Below are positions 47,419 through 59,510 of a stretch of DNA of 64,000 nucleotides, one piece after another. The notes beneath the pieces are model-generated. The model did not search any database, was not told where the DNA came from, and saw only the letters and a list, made by a program, of their open reading frames with translations. The stretch covers positions 11,060,234 to 11,124,233 of the forward strand of contig CM055113.1 of assembly GCA_029204225.1 (NCBI GenBank), written 5' to 3'. This DNA is from Diphasiastrum complanatum (taxonomy: Eukaryota > Streptophyta > Lycopodiopsida > Lycopodiales > Lycopodiaceae). Positions within the stretch are counted from its first letter, which is position 1. Each line of letters begins with the position of its first letter. The translations under genes were made by a program, and so were the position numbers.

Positions 47419-49783
47419 TCCTTCTTGCACCAAAAGGTTTGTCCCTACCTCTCCAACCTATTTCTTGAGGTTGAGTAGTAGTATCTTGAGATGTATCCTC
47501 ATGTTCATCACTTGGAAGGTCAATGAATGGATCATCATCAGGTGGTATCCTCACTATGCCATTTTTCCTACTGGATGTGTCTATCTTCTCAGCATCTTCG
47601 TCTTCATACATCTTGGATTCATCAAAGATAACATCTCGGCTTATATAGATTTTGTTTTCAGCTGGATCAAAACATCTATAGCCCTTCACGCAATCATCAT
47701 ATCCTAGGAATATGCACTTGATAGCTTTTACATCAAGTTTACGTCTTTCTTCTTTAGGAATATGTACAAAGGCCTTACATCCAAAGATTCGCAAGTGGTT
47801 CACCTTTGGCTTCTTCTTTATGAATGCTTCCTCAAGTGTAATTTCTGGTATGGCAATGGTAGGACTTCTATTTTGAAGATAGACTGTCGTGCTACATGCT
47901 TCTGACCAAAAATCTTTTGGTAATTTCATCTCAGCTAGCATAGATCTGGCACTTTCCACAATCGTACAATTTTTGCGCTCCGCTACACCATTGAGAGCAG
48001 GAGTATGAGCTTGCGTAGATTGTCTTTTAATCCCACATTGATCACAAAGATCATTGAAGTCATTAGACTTGTACTCACCTCCACTATCTGATCTTAGGAC
48101 TTTGATCTTCTTACCTGTCTGATTTTCGACCAAGTTTTTGAAGTTCTTGAAGCTATCAAAAGCATCTGATTTCTTCTTCAAGAAGTAGATCCACATCTTA
48201 CGTGACATATCATCAATAAAGGTCATGAAATAGAAGGCTTTTCCTAAGGACATGGTCCTCATAGGCCCGCATAAATCTGTGTGGATTAAATCTAGGATGT
48301 TCTTTGCTCTTGCAACACCCCCTTTATTGAACTTCTCTCGATGCTGCTTCCCATATATACAAAATTCGCACATCAATTTCAAGTGATCTTCTATTGTAGG
48401 CAGTCCTGTTACCATCTCCAATTTTCTCATCAAACTGAGGCTTCCCAAGTTCAAGTGACCAAGCCTCTTGTGCCACAATTCAGTTTGCGAAGGAACGGAT
48501 GACACAAGTCCATGTTGCCCCTTGATTGTGGCATTCAACCTGTACAATTTTGTATTGGGCTCTCTTACTCCATTCGCAATAACTTTGAACTTTTGGTTCG
48601 CATCCTTCACAAAGCAATGATCATGGGTGAATTCTACTTTCAACTTTTGATCAGTAATGACTCCAACAAAAAGTAGATTTTTCTTCAAACCTGGTACGTA
48701 AAGTACCTTCCTGATCATCCTGCTTTTGCCGTCAGGCAGTTGGATTGAAATTGTGCCTATCCCCTTGATCATGCACACCTCACCATTTGCTTGTGAAACA
48801 GATGTTCCATTATCCAATGTCTTCAAACTACTGAACCAGTTCTTGTTACTTGTCATGTGTCTCGTGGCTCCTAAGTCAATATACCATGCTCTATCATCTT
48901 GATTAGATGACAATGCAAATATGAAGATGCTAGAGTCTTCAATCTCACCTTCATCGACAAGGTTGCCTACTTGTTTTGGTTTTCCCTTGCCTTGTTCCGC
49001 CAGGAATTTGCGACATTCACTCTTCCAATTGCCCTTTTTACCACAATGGAAGCACTTGTCTTTCTTCTTAGTTCTGCTGGAAGATCCCTCATCCTCCTGA
49101 GACTTGGCAAATTGCTATTTAGTCTTCTTCTTGCCCTTGCCGTTGTCTTGTTTTTGGCGTGTCACAAGTGTGTGATCGTCAGTATTTTGACGTCTAGCTT
49201 TCACCATTTCTCGTCGTTGCTCTTCCTGCATCAAGATTCCTGTGAGCTCATCAAAGGTTGGCAATATTTCTCTTGATGCTATTTCGCTCACAAACATCTG
49301 ATAGGGTTCTGCAATGCCACGTAATGCATTATGCACCAGCTCCACATCACGTATGCGTTCTCCAATAGAATGCAATTCATCTCTCATTGTCTTGATTCTG
49401 GTCATGTACGTCTGAATGTGCTCTCCTTGCTCCATGCGGGCACTATTCAACTTTGACTTCAGAAACATGATTCTTGACGAATTTGATGTCTCAAACTGCT
49501 CCTTCAGCACATCCCATGCTTGTCTGGGTGTAACAGCATCACAAATGTGGGTAATGATGTGATCCTTCACTAACAAGTTAATGAAGGTTAAAGCTTTCCT
49601 CATCGTTTTGTCGAACACTTTGATGTTTGCTTCATTTGGCGGCCTTCTCTCATCACTTGTGATGACTTCCCACACATCTTTCTCCATCAGTATATTTTTC
49701 ATTTTGAATTTCCACACTGCATAGTTGGAAATCCCGTCCAATTTGCTACTTTCACTCAAAATGGACTCTCCCATGTTTGCCAT
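47414..49783 (-). pseudogene. copia-4 Gag-protease-integrase polyprotein, one internal amber codon
   Basis: One continuous frame of about 790 codons is broken only by a TAG at 49115-49117. Before it: Gag, MANMGESILSESSKLDGISN..WKFKMKNILMEKDVWEVI, with the usual copia Gag core. After it: knuckle CFHCGKKGNWKSEC, in which the His is Asn; protease WYIDLGATRHM (D-S-G is D-L-G); pre-integrase zinc WHKRLGHLN..CEFCIYGK; integrase with all three acidic residues (HTDLCGP, LRSDSGGEY, NGVAERKNCT); and the C-terminal GCKAFVHIP / KCIFLGYD / CFDPAENKIYISRDV. The frame ends GRDKPFGARRI at the 3' LTR, with no RT or RNase H. The integrase looks intact. The protease and knuckle substitutions suggest decay. The amber codon is followed by CAATTT, close to a known readthrough context. 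Confidence 0.9.
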
Positions 49784-51082
49784 CGCAAAATTGCCTAAAA
49801 CTTCTGCCTTAGGCTAAGAATAGTATGTCAAGGCCAACAGTGATGTCAAAAGTTGAAAATAATGACCTGCACTTTTTTTCTTACCAGGCCACTGGCCGCT
49901 TTTCCACCAATTTGAAAGCCAAATCGGCGTCGCCTTCCGAAATGCACTCAGTCGTCAATTCCCAACAACGTGCCTAGGGGAATGGTGAAACTACTTCTGA
50001 CGTACTCCGAACACTTTCTCCGCTGCAACCGCTCTGTTTTGCTATACCGTACTTGCAGGTACAGTCCGGGTGCCCTTCGTTTGGAGGTTATAGCCTTTCG
50101 TTTGGGTCAAAACGGGCAAAGGACCCAAAAATAGGGACTTTTCTAGCTTTTGAACTGTTTCTTCACTTTGAAGAAACTTCACTCTTCACTTGTGAAGGGA
50201 CCCAGCTCAACTTTCAGTATGAAAATTTTTAATGAAGTTGAAGGCCAAAATGCACCTCAATTCTTCAGGACCCCATTTAAATCTCATCCAATGGCTGAAC
50301 CAAATCTTGTGGTTCAAATTTCTCTCGCATCACAGATTCTGGACCGTTGATTCACTTGACACCTCATCTACAGGTTCAAAGTACATCTGGGCATCGAACC
50401 AAACTCATGAATACGCTAAGAACTTCGATACAGTAAGTTCCTCATCGCGTTGGGCGCGCGAACTGCCCGCGACTTCCCTGCCTGCGGCCGCGCCTCCCTT
50501 CCCTCAAAAAGATCGGATCAAGATCTCATGTGGGTCATTTTGAGCATGATCTGAGGCCTGGAGCAGGGTCGCCCTACTGAATCCATGACTATAGAATGTT
50601 CAGTCAGGAAATTCCGTGGAGAAACGGTGATTTTAACTCAACTTGACAAAGTGGCTTTTTCACCTTTTTACCGCAAATCTGCTAGGTTAACTGTCTGGAG
50701 ACAAATCTCTGACATAAACCTCAGAATCTCTCCATGGCTGATTGACAATGTGATTAGCTTCCTTCATGTCCTTGCGGCATCCAAAACGGTGCACAAACAG
50801 CTAAGAAATCACCAGTTATGTATAAAAATCGTAACCCCAAGTCCGGTTTCAATTTTCAGCTGGCTTCAAAATTGTCAATCTTTCACCAAATTTTTCCCTA
50901 TCTGATGCTATGCACAGGCTAATAATCCCTCTGCTGAGCTTAGCAAGCCTCTATAAATTAGATACCATGCACCAGTGCTTCTCTTTCCGTCTTCAACCCG
51001 CCGTAAAACCCCGCACTCTCAGAAGACAGTTCTCTCGAAGCTCTCTTTAACGGCGACACTGTATTGTGTACACTCCCTGTAC
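49784..51082 (-). other. Long 5' leader of copia-4
   Basis: About 1.3 kb between primer site and Gag ATG, unusually long for copia. A short GC-rich patch with GGCGCGCGAACTGCCCGCG lies at about 50450-50490. Frames of about 100 codons on the plus strand (50232-50905) are unsupported. Confidence 0.55.
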
Positions 51083-51095
51083 GGCTCTGAAACCA
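51083..51095 (-). promoter_or_regulatory. Primer binding site, tRNA-iMet variant (copia-4)
   Basis: TGGTTTCAGAGCC on the minus strand, one base off TGGTATCAGAGCC, immediately adjoining the LTR end. Confidence 0.85.
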
Positions 51096-51370
51096 ACTTA
51101 GAATTTGCTTTGCACAGGAACACAGATCATGCTACACAGTAACACAGACAGAAAATCACTCTCCTCAACAAGCTCACATAGCAACTGTATTTCTCAAAAT
51201 GAAATTACATTGTACATATAGTTGTTCACTCAGGCAACCCATGCATGAACCAGGTTGCCGTTGGCGGGACGCATGTTCCGTCGACTTGTCTCGTGGCGAG
51301 GCCAACTGATCCTTATCCACTGATAGTACCCACTTACAGTCACACAGTGATTCTAACTTTAATTCTAACT
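51096..51370 (-). repeat. copia-4 5' LTR
   Basis: The 3' end is fixed by the primer site. The 5' end is put at 51370 by the TATGG duplication. The first roughly 20 bases (with AGTTAGAAT twice) lack a match in the 3' LTR, so the exact start is less certain. Confidence 0.8.
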
Positions 51371-51375
51371 TATGG

Positions 51376-52221
51376 TACATGACAAGTACACTATTTTCAC
51401 ATGTGTGAATAGGCTCACACATGTGTGTTTATCTATATACAAGATTTTTGGCCTCTACCAAGCTTATTTTTGCATTTTTCACACTCAAATCTAGCTTGAT
51501 GGAAAATATGATGATCTTGAATTTGACTCCATGGTCTAAATTGGCCTTTGCTGGTTCAAAAGGTGTGAAGATTAGCCAATGAGCTAGATGTTGATCTAAA
51601 ATCACCATATCCATGATAGTGCTTTTTTGATGTTGACATATTTGATGAACTTGAGAGCTTTGCACCATCCTAGCACCTCCAAAATTGATTCTTTCCAATT
51701 TTCATGTAGATGCTTGACCTTGAGGCTTGTTCCTTCTTCATGTGCATGCTCCTTCATGAGAAAATAAAAAAAATTTCTTGATTTATTAGGATCACAAAGA
51801 TCTAACATCATGTTACCACAATCTAGAGAAATAGACTCGTCCAAATTGGCAAGACTATGCATGCTATAATAACAAAGTGTTTGCATCATATCTTCATGCT
51901 TGTTTACCATGCTAATCTCAGATCCAATGAGGCTAAATACTTCATTATGGAGATAAGTGTATTTCCATCTCAATAAGGCTAACTACTTGCTTATGGATAT
52001 AAGTGTCCACTTTGGATGCTTCACTTATGCTCATAAGAAGTTTACAACTTGTCTTTAAGATTGAAAACTTACAACTTTCATCTTTATGAATGAACACATC
52101 ATTCATGATCTTATTGAAACCAAAAGATCTTACATTATGAAGATATTTCCATTTCCTTGACTTCATAACTAATGTAAGCTTACAAGGAAAACATGCTTTG
52201 CTATACTTTAAGGCATCACAC
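51376..52221 (-). other. Coding-like but unidentified minus-strand stretch
   Basis: Minus frames at 51602-51973 and 51945-52382 are moderately long (123 and 145 codons) and may continue the zinc-knuckle remnant upstream at 52222. No family motif was recognised; repeated GATATAAGTGT/GAGATAAGTGT words suggest internal repetition. Confidence 0.3.
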
Positions 52222-52860
52222 TCAACTAGTATTGCATACAAAAATCTCTTCAAAGCAAAATGGTTCTTCATAAGTTGACATGAGAGCATAAATGAAAATA
52301 TTTTCATTTTGTGATTGCTCCTTATTCTTGATTGATTTCTCTTGGATAAAAACAATAAGTTTGAACTTGTCCAAAGTTCCAAGCAAAATACTTTCCAAGG
52401 ACATGAAATAAATGCAAGTTACTTTCATGAAAGTGACATCTATCTTTGCATCTTGAACCAAACAATGCACTTCCAAATGAAAAATTTCAAAACATTTGAC
52501 ATGTGTTGTGATGGACTCTTGAAGACAAATCTTGCAAGTCCTTGTGAGACTCCAAGCCTCATTCACCTTTCCACAAAGGAAACACCTTTCCTTGGACTTG
52601 TCCTTCTTGTATTTGCATTTTGAACTTGAAGTTCCATCCTTCACCTCGGCCCTCTTGCTTTGGTTCTCCTTGGATGGATTGGTCTTCTTTTTGTAGCATC
52701 TTGAGAAAAAATATCCTCCCTTGCCACAAAGGTTGCACTTAGGATCCTTTCTTTCCTTCAATAGGATGCCACCTATTGATGCCATGTGAATAAAAACCTG
52801 TGATATGATTCTACAAATGTAATTTGTGACTTTCAAGAGACTAGATTTGAACATCTTCAA
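52222..52860 (-). pseudogene. Zinc-knuckle protein remnant, gag-like
   Basis: Minus frame of about 212 codons. KCNLCGKGGYFFSRCYKKK has the spacing of a retroelement knuckle (C-x2-C-x4-H-x4-C) with Tyr in place of His. After a Lys/Ser-rich spacer comes RCFLCGKVNEAW, a second Cys pair without a clean partner. The remainder is hydrophobic and shows no known domain. The knuckle plus basic spacer resembles the nucleocapsid end of a retrotransposon Gag, but no protease or pol follows that I can identify. It might equally be another zinc-finger gene fragment. The copia-4 insertion separates it from what lay downstream. Confidence 0.45.
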
Positions 52861-54166
<1,306 letters not shown>

Positions 54167-54239
54167 TATATTCCCCACTCATAGCATTAAAATGAGAAGT
54201 ATTTGTTAAGCCAATTCTTCTAAAAAATAAAATACTCAC

Positions 54240-54381
54240 CGTAACTTCAATTGGAACTATCAATATCGACAAGTAGCACGGAGAAAGCTGGATCACCTCT
54301 AATAGAACAATTCCCTTTTTCATCAAATGTTATTGCAAATTGATTGGCAAGCTGCAATTTTTTCCGTATGCATTTTATTGC
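54240..54381 (-). pseudogene. Isolated exon-like sequence of an unknown gene
   Basis: On the minus strand a TTTGCAG acceptor precedes a 142-base stretch reading AIKCIRKKLQLANQFAITFD, EKGNCSIRGDPAFSVLLVDI, then DSSN and one TGA, and it ends at a GTGAGT donor. Both splice signals are good. The amino-acid mix looks like real protein apart from the single stop. No neighbouring exon is recognisable, because the AT array lies downstream. I cannot name the family. It could be a captured exon or a decayed gene. Confidence 0.4.
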
Positions 54382-55178
54382 CTGCAAATATCAGCGACAA
54401 TAATTAATAATCACCAAAGCCTCTCAAGTTTGTTGCACTCTAATTGTAATTTCTTTTTAGCAAAGGATATTTGTTAGAGTAGTTTTGAGAATTAGAACTT
54501 TCTGGTTGATTTTACTTCAATTTCCAAGTACCTATATTTTCATGAATTATTTCAATGTAAATCCTCCTCCATCTCTCCTTTCTTTGCTAAGTTGTTTCAA
54601 AGCATAGGTTATACAAATGTTTGATTATGCATTTATCCTCTATGATAAATATTTTGAGGTGGATTACTATCCCCTAGACCTTGGCTTAATTCTCTAAATG
54701 GAATTCTATTATGTAATAACTTCAATTTAATGAACTTTCTTACAAATCCATAGAATAATACAAGTTGGCATCATAATCCACAAAATGATGGTATAGATAC
54801 TTCTTCTTGGCAATCTTTGGTTACATATATGATTATGTGGGATTTGCTTTAGGCAAAAATGTTATGGTTTGGTAGCGAGCCCAATATTTATCTTTGTTTA
54901 ACATCATTTTTTGGAAATGCCATTGGATTCTCACAGTAAAGTGATGACCCATAGTCCTTGGGTGACCCGTAGTCCTTGGGCCTTGCATGGCCCATGCCAA
55001 TGGTTACAAAAAACATTACCTTACGTGGCGACAAGCGAGTAAAGTCATTAGAGTTGATGGTCCAACCACCCATCCCAACGCAACAACAGCAAAAAATATC
55101 ATACATGTGACCCACCCATGTGACACATGCCTAACTAGCCCCCCCCCCTATATACATTAGGAACAATATGGGCTCAAA
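54382..55178. other. No gene supported
   Basis: Includes a short tandem GACCCRTAGTCCTTGGG (about 54946-54980) and a C homopolymer at 55139-55149. Otherwise AT-rich. Confidence 0.4.
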
Positions 55179-55983
55179 ATGGGCCCTTTAAAAAATTTCA
55201 CTTTAGAGAGAGGTTACATAGAAAGAGAATGCGAACTTCTGGTCATCGTTTTCGGTTCTAAAGCAAGAAGATTCTTATCCAATCACACATGTAAAGAATC
55301 TAGTGTCAGATACGAAATTTTGAAAGAAATTGTTCAAGCAACACGAACACTAGAAGTAAGTAATCGAGTGGAAAAGGGACACGTGTGGAACAACTTAGAC
55401 AAACTCGTAGGTGTTATCAGGAAAGAAAATCTATCATCAGAAGATTTGAGGACTTTGCAAAATCATTGTACCACATTTGTGAAATTTGTACATGATTGTT
55501 GGGGAAAGACAACATTACACATTATATGGTACTAGTTTATTTGATTATCTGGTACTTAATTTATTCATGCTTATATTTTTTTCTACTGATGTAAGTAATC
55601 AAAAATCTTGTTTGCAGCACATCTTTTTTCATCATGCAACTTATTTTGCAAAGGAATATCAGAGCTTAAATATCTGGTCATCACAAGGCATGGAAAAATC
55701 TCATTGGCAAGCAAGAGGAGCATTCCATAGAGTTACAAATGATGGAGGACACAATTCCAAAAATAAATATTTAATTCAATTTTTTCAGTGGTTTTACAGA
55801 AGAGCACAATTTAAATATCAAGCTAAAAACTCGCCAAATGTTACAATTTTTCGAAAGGCATTCAAATTCATAACAAAAGAGAGATCATTTGTAATGTATC
55901 AAAAATCTATTATAGAAAATTGTTTACTTATTATCATCATCCTCTTCAAGATTCAGACAGATGGTATTGTCATGAAGGAATAA
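55179..55983 (+). pseudogene. Transposon-associated-type protein fragment, two exons
   Basis: First part: ECELLVIVFGSKARRFLS, VEKGHVWNNLDKLVGVIRKE, LSSEDLRTLQNHCTTFVKFV, DCWGKTTLH; after a one-base frame change near 55520, YTLYGTSLFDYL. A GTACTT donor (55552) and TTTGCAG acceptor (55617) then allow a 66-base intron. The second part reads FFHHATYFAKEYQSLNIW, SSQGMEKSHWQARGAF and FFQWFYRRAQFKYQ. The Q-G-x-E..N/H..R pattern followed by W-x-x-R resembles proteins I know from uncharacterised, probably mobile, repeat families in animals and algae. That match is from memory and tentative. It may belong with the Ulp1-like sequence 1.5 kb downstream on the same strand. Confidence 0.5.
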
Positions 55984-57479
55984 TCTCCTTGCATATGGAT
56001 CCAAAAATTCTAAATTTTTCATTTTGCTCATATCAATGTAACCCGAATAAAGGGCCACTATAGATGATCTTTTTGTAGTCTCATTGGGAGTATAACCCAA
56101 TATTTTAATTGCCAAATCCCTTTTCACAAAAATTATTTTATATGTTCCTCTGGCATACGTATGGCCTCCTAATAAACTGATAAAGACTTGATGGCCATAG
56201 TGACAATGGTAGCATATGGATTAGAAGATGAATGATATATACAAATCTCATTATTTTGAAAGTTTTTCAATAATGAGATAGAGACACATGCTTTCTCCCG
56301 GCTGATATACCTCGGACACCTCCATGTCTCATACCAAAGACATCTATTTCAATAGCATCATGTATACGAGTCAAGAAAATAAATTTAGAATGATACATAA
56401 CACTGCAAACTCAAACTTCAACATAGTATTTGAACTAAGAAAACTGAACAATATCAATACCAATATAATATCTATTTACCGTATCATAATCATCATATTT
56501 AATGACGTTTGTTCTGCTAATGTCATGTCCTCCAATGGCCTCTACATTTCCCTTGAATTTACCGAGTCTTTGGGAGATATTTCTTTTGGAATTCCAAAAA
56601 TTTCTCCTCCGTAGGCAAAGTTTTTTTATAGGCTTTAAATTTTTTAATTATGGCATCCAAGGCCTCATTGCCAGATTGCCAATTGCCATATTTATCATAA
56701 TCTATCTCACTTTCAAGATTATTATGTGTAATCAACAATGTCAAAAAATTATGATAAATTTTGTGCAAAAATTGAGAGGATTTCATCCTCTCTTAAATTC
56801 AAAACATCTTCTTTATCATTAAAAAAATATAATTGTCATTATTTATAAAATATACGAGAATATGGAGTAGAGTTAATTGATTAATAGGAGATAGAGAATT
56901 AGAGAGAATTATAGAATTAGAGAGAATTATAGAACGAGAGAGAGTTTTTTGATAATTTGAAACTATAGATGTTTCAACTTCAACCCCTATATCAGTATCT
57001 ACATCATCTACATCAACTGGAGCAGATGCAGATGCTTCAATCATGAGAACAGTAGAAGATCCAACAAACTCATCATCTGGAATTTTAGTAGATATACAAA
57101 AGACAAAAGCCATTCCTTTGATTAGAAGACGACATGTTCTTTTATGGATACCACAATATATATTTCTTTTGAAATGATCATGCAAGTTAGCGTACTTTCT
57201 ATTATGTTTATGCTTAGAGAATGATTGGGAATACACAAGGTCTTGAAAATGAACGAAACAAAAACTATCTATATCCTGAACAAGAGTACTAATAATCTGA
57301 GAAAAATTATCAAGAACAGAAAGTAAATTATAACGATTCTCATAAACTAGATTGTCGATATCAAAATGACCTGAATTCTGATCCTGGGATCTCCCTACTT
57401 GCGCTTTGTTCCGACATTGGATCCTAATGACGCGCACTAAGCAAACATCATGTATCCATCTTGGAGGTATTCCAATCAC
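55924..57479 (-). pseudogene. Unidentified coding-like remnant on the opposite strand
   Basis: Minus-strand pieces that read like protein in several frames: LHDHFKRNIYCGIHKRTCRL and LIKGMAFVFCISTKIPDDE (about 57080-57190), an acidic DVDDVDTDIGVEVE stretch, YDKYGNWQSGNEALDAIIKK (about 56650-56710), FLTRIHDAIEIDVFGMRHGG (about 56330-56390), GGHTYARGTYKIIFVKRDL and AIKILGYTPNETTKRSSIVA through LDPYARRLFLHD (to 55960). They are separated by frame shifts. I do not recognise the family. Sense on this strand between two plus-strand coding blocks suggests either convergent genes of one mobile element or an inserted second element. Confidence 0.45.
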
Positions 57480-57518
57480 AGAAGGTCAGCGAAATCCACC
57501 ACCACCAGGGTGACCATC

Positions 57519-58700
57519 ATGCCGAAGGATTTTGACGTTGTATTTAGGCAACAAGACACTTATGACAAATTTGTTGAGTACTTCAGACCAGTTCCATCCT
57601 CTCTCCTAAACAAGATGCAGAATAGAAAAATGAAAGCAATCTCAACCATCCCAACTTGTTTTTCGAGTACAGAACGTGAGTGTTTCAAAGAAGATGAGGT
57701 CTCTTGACCCTCCTAATAAAGCAAAAAAAATTTCTAAGCCTTCTCCTCTGCATGACATTCTAATTGCTAGACAACCTCCTCCTAAGTCTCCTTCTTCTTT
57801 TTCTAAATCTCAATCTCCATCTTCTCCTCCTAAAACTTTCTCTTCTAATAAAATTCCTCCTCCATCTAAATCTCAATCTCCTACATTCACACATATTAGT
57901 TCTCCCCCTCCAGTTTCAAAAAAAGATTTAGATGATTTTGTAAATCTAAAGTTCGAATCAATTTTAAAAGACAATTCTTTAAGTGGTTTATCTATATTAC
58001 TTCTTTCACCCCGTGCACTTGCCTTTGTAAATACTCCTAAATATGTACAGTATGACCAATTGTTAACACATATCTTAATGCTTTAGGTCCTCTATACAGT
58101 TTTAAGATGTCTAAGACAAATATTGGTCTTCTCCCTTCGAAATTAGATACAAGTGAATTAGAAAGTAGAGATAAAATGCTAGGGGACAATGTAGGAAGGG
58201 GGGCAATTCAGTATTGGATGGAGTTTTTTCAGACCCCATTGTTTATAGATGTCGCATTGTTTCTGCTTAAATTCATGGCTACTTTTGATTTTCCTGATTT
58301 CAAAAGTCTGCATGATGATATGCTCCAATACATCAGACTAGGGACTCCAATCCTCGTGCTCCTATACATAACAAAGTTAGTGTATTTTTTTCAGATTTTA
58401 TTAAGTTGAGTATTTTTTATGAATTTTGATTTTACATTCATTCTCATAAATTTATTGTTTTCTAATTGCAATGAACATTGGAGCATATATGTGTTGTCCT
58501 TATATGTCAATGATGAGGGTGTGTGTAATCCAGTTTGTATAAAGATGAACTCTATTACAGACACCCACAAAATTGAGAGGAGCCATATCAAAAAAATACT
58601 GGAACTCTTTCTAGTACCAAGTGCAACAGCGTACACGAAACTAAAAATGGTTGATGCGGAAGTAAAAAAATTTCAATATCGGTTCGACATGCCCTTGTAG
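57519..58700 (+). pseudogene. Ulp1-like (C48) cysteine protease remnant, C-terminus missing
   Basis: N-terminal piece PKDFDVVFRQQDTYDKFVEY, then a Pro/Ser-rich linker (57760-57920), then, after frame changes, LPSKLDTSELESRDKMLGDN with VGRGAIQYWMEFFQTP. This resembles the Ulp1 opening block (L-x-D-x-x-I..Y). NPRAPIHNKVSVFFSDFIKL follows in a second frame, then INLLFSNCNEHWSIYVLSLY with the catalytic His-Trp, and KMNSITDTHKIERSHIKKIL, where Asn stands in the place of the usual Asp. The Gln and catalytic Cys block (Q-x5-D-C-G) is not reached: the frame ends at 58700, and 60 bases later the gypsy LTR begins, so the rest was probably displaced by that insertion. Ulp1-like proteases are frequent passengers of plant DNA transposons. 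Confidence 0.6.
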
Positions 58701-58761
58701 TTTTCTTTGAGATTTTTTTTCATATCGTGCGCGTTGACCTGATATTTTTTTGATATCTGCC

Positions 58762-59490
58762 TGTATAAGCCCATGGCCCAATGAGCATGCAATTGAAGTT
58801 GTAAATAAAATAAACTTGACTTGGGCCTTGTAATTAAAATAAAACTAGAGGCCCAATGTCATTTTTAAACTTAGAGATCACTTTTTAGAGTTGGGTCCAA
58901 ATTGGGACTCACATGAATCTTGTGATTTCTAATGTACTTTTTGTGGACCCTTGGATCAAGTTGGGTCCAAGATGAATGGTTAGGATCATTGTGAATATTA
59001 GCCAATAAGATTGAGGGGCAAGGGCCTTCCCCATTTTATAAAAAGACACCATTTGTACACTATTTCCATGCTTAATGAGAAGGAGGAAACTCTACCATTT
59101 TTGGAAGAGAAGCATCCTCATTTGCTATTCACTACTTGCTAATGCTCTTGATTGTGTTTTCCATTGCTTTCAATTTCCATGTTTATTGTTTGCCATAGAG
59201 AATGCTTTTCCATTAGCAAGTATAAGGAGCATTTGAGCTAACCTCCACCCTCACTCTCTATCTCTCTCTCTTTCTCTCTTCTCTTCTCAACCTCTTCTTT
59301 TCTATCCCTTCCCTTCACCCAACTATGATGAATGTTAGTGTAGAGGAGTAGCATAGTGGTGAGTAGAGTTAAGGGAGAAAGTAGGAATTTAACTAAAAGT
59401 AGCATCGATGCATAGTTAGGCACCTATCCAGTGATCTAACCTTTGTTGACAGGCGGAAGGGCTATACTACGAGAGATCTTCGACCCCACA
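58762..59490 (+). repeat. gypsy-3 5' LTR (LTR-C family)
   Basis: Begins TGTATAAGCCCATGGCCC and ends ATCTTCGACCCCACA before the primer site. A second, partial copy in reverse is at 17103-17721. It contains a pyrimidine-rich patch (59250-59330). Confidence 0.85.
59037..59045 (+). promoter_or_regulatory. TATA box of the gypsy-3 LTR
   Basis: TATAAAAAG, conserved in position with GATAAAAAG of the LTR-C copy at 17.4 kb. Transcription would start about 30 bases downstream. Confidence 0.65.
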
Positions 59491-59491
59491 A

Positions 59492-59510
59492 TGGCGTCGT
59501 TGCCGGGGAT
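59492..59510 (+). promoter_or_regulatory. Primer binding site, tRNA-Asp (gypsy-3)
   Basis: TGGCGTCGTTGCCGGGGAT matches the complement of the plant tRNA-Asp 3' end (TGGCGCCGTTGCCGGGGAT) with one difference, one base after the LTR end CA. Confidence 0.88.

Larger units (their letters stand above)
47157..51370 (-). mobile_element. copia-4: Ty1/copia element lacking RT and RNase H
   Basis: Minus strand, with LTR repeats at 51096-51370 (5') and about 47157-47418 (3'). The primer site abuts the 5' LTR, then come a long leader, a Gag-protease-integrase frame and immediately the 3' LTR. TATGG occurs at 47152-47156 and 51371-51375, directly at the outer ends, and is taken as the 5-bp target duplication. 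The LTR ends are not TG..CA: the outer bases are close to AGTTAGAAT..TTCTAAGT. The RT/RNase H part of pol is absent, so the element would need another's polymerase. Confidence 0.83.

Noticed and set aside
59492-59510. tRNA gene at the primer site
   Set aside because: Only the 19 bases complementary to the tRNA-Asp end are present; there is no cloverleaf.
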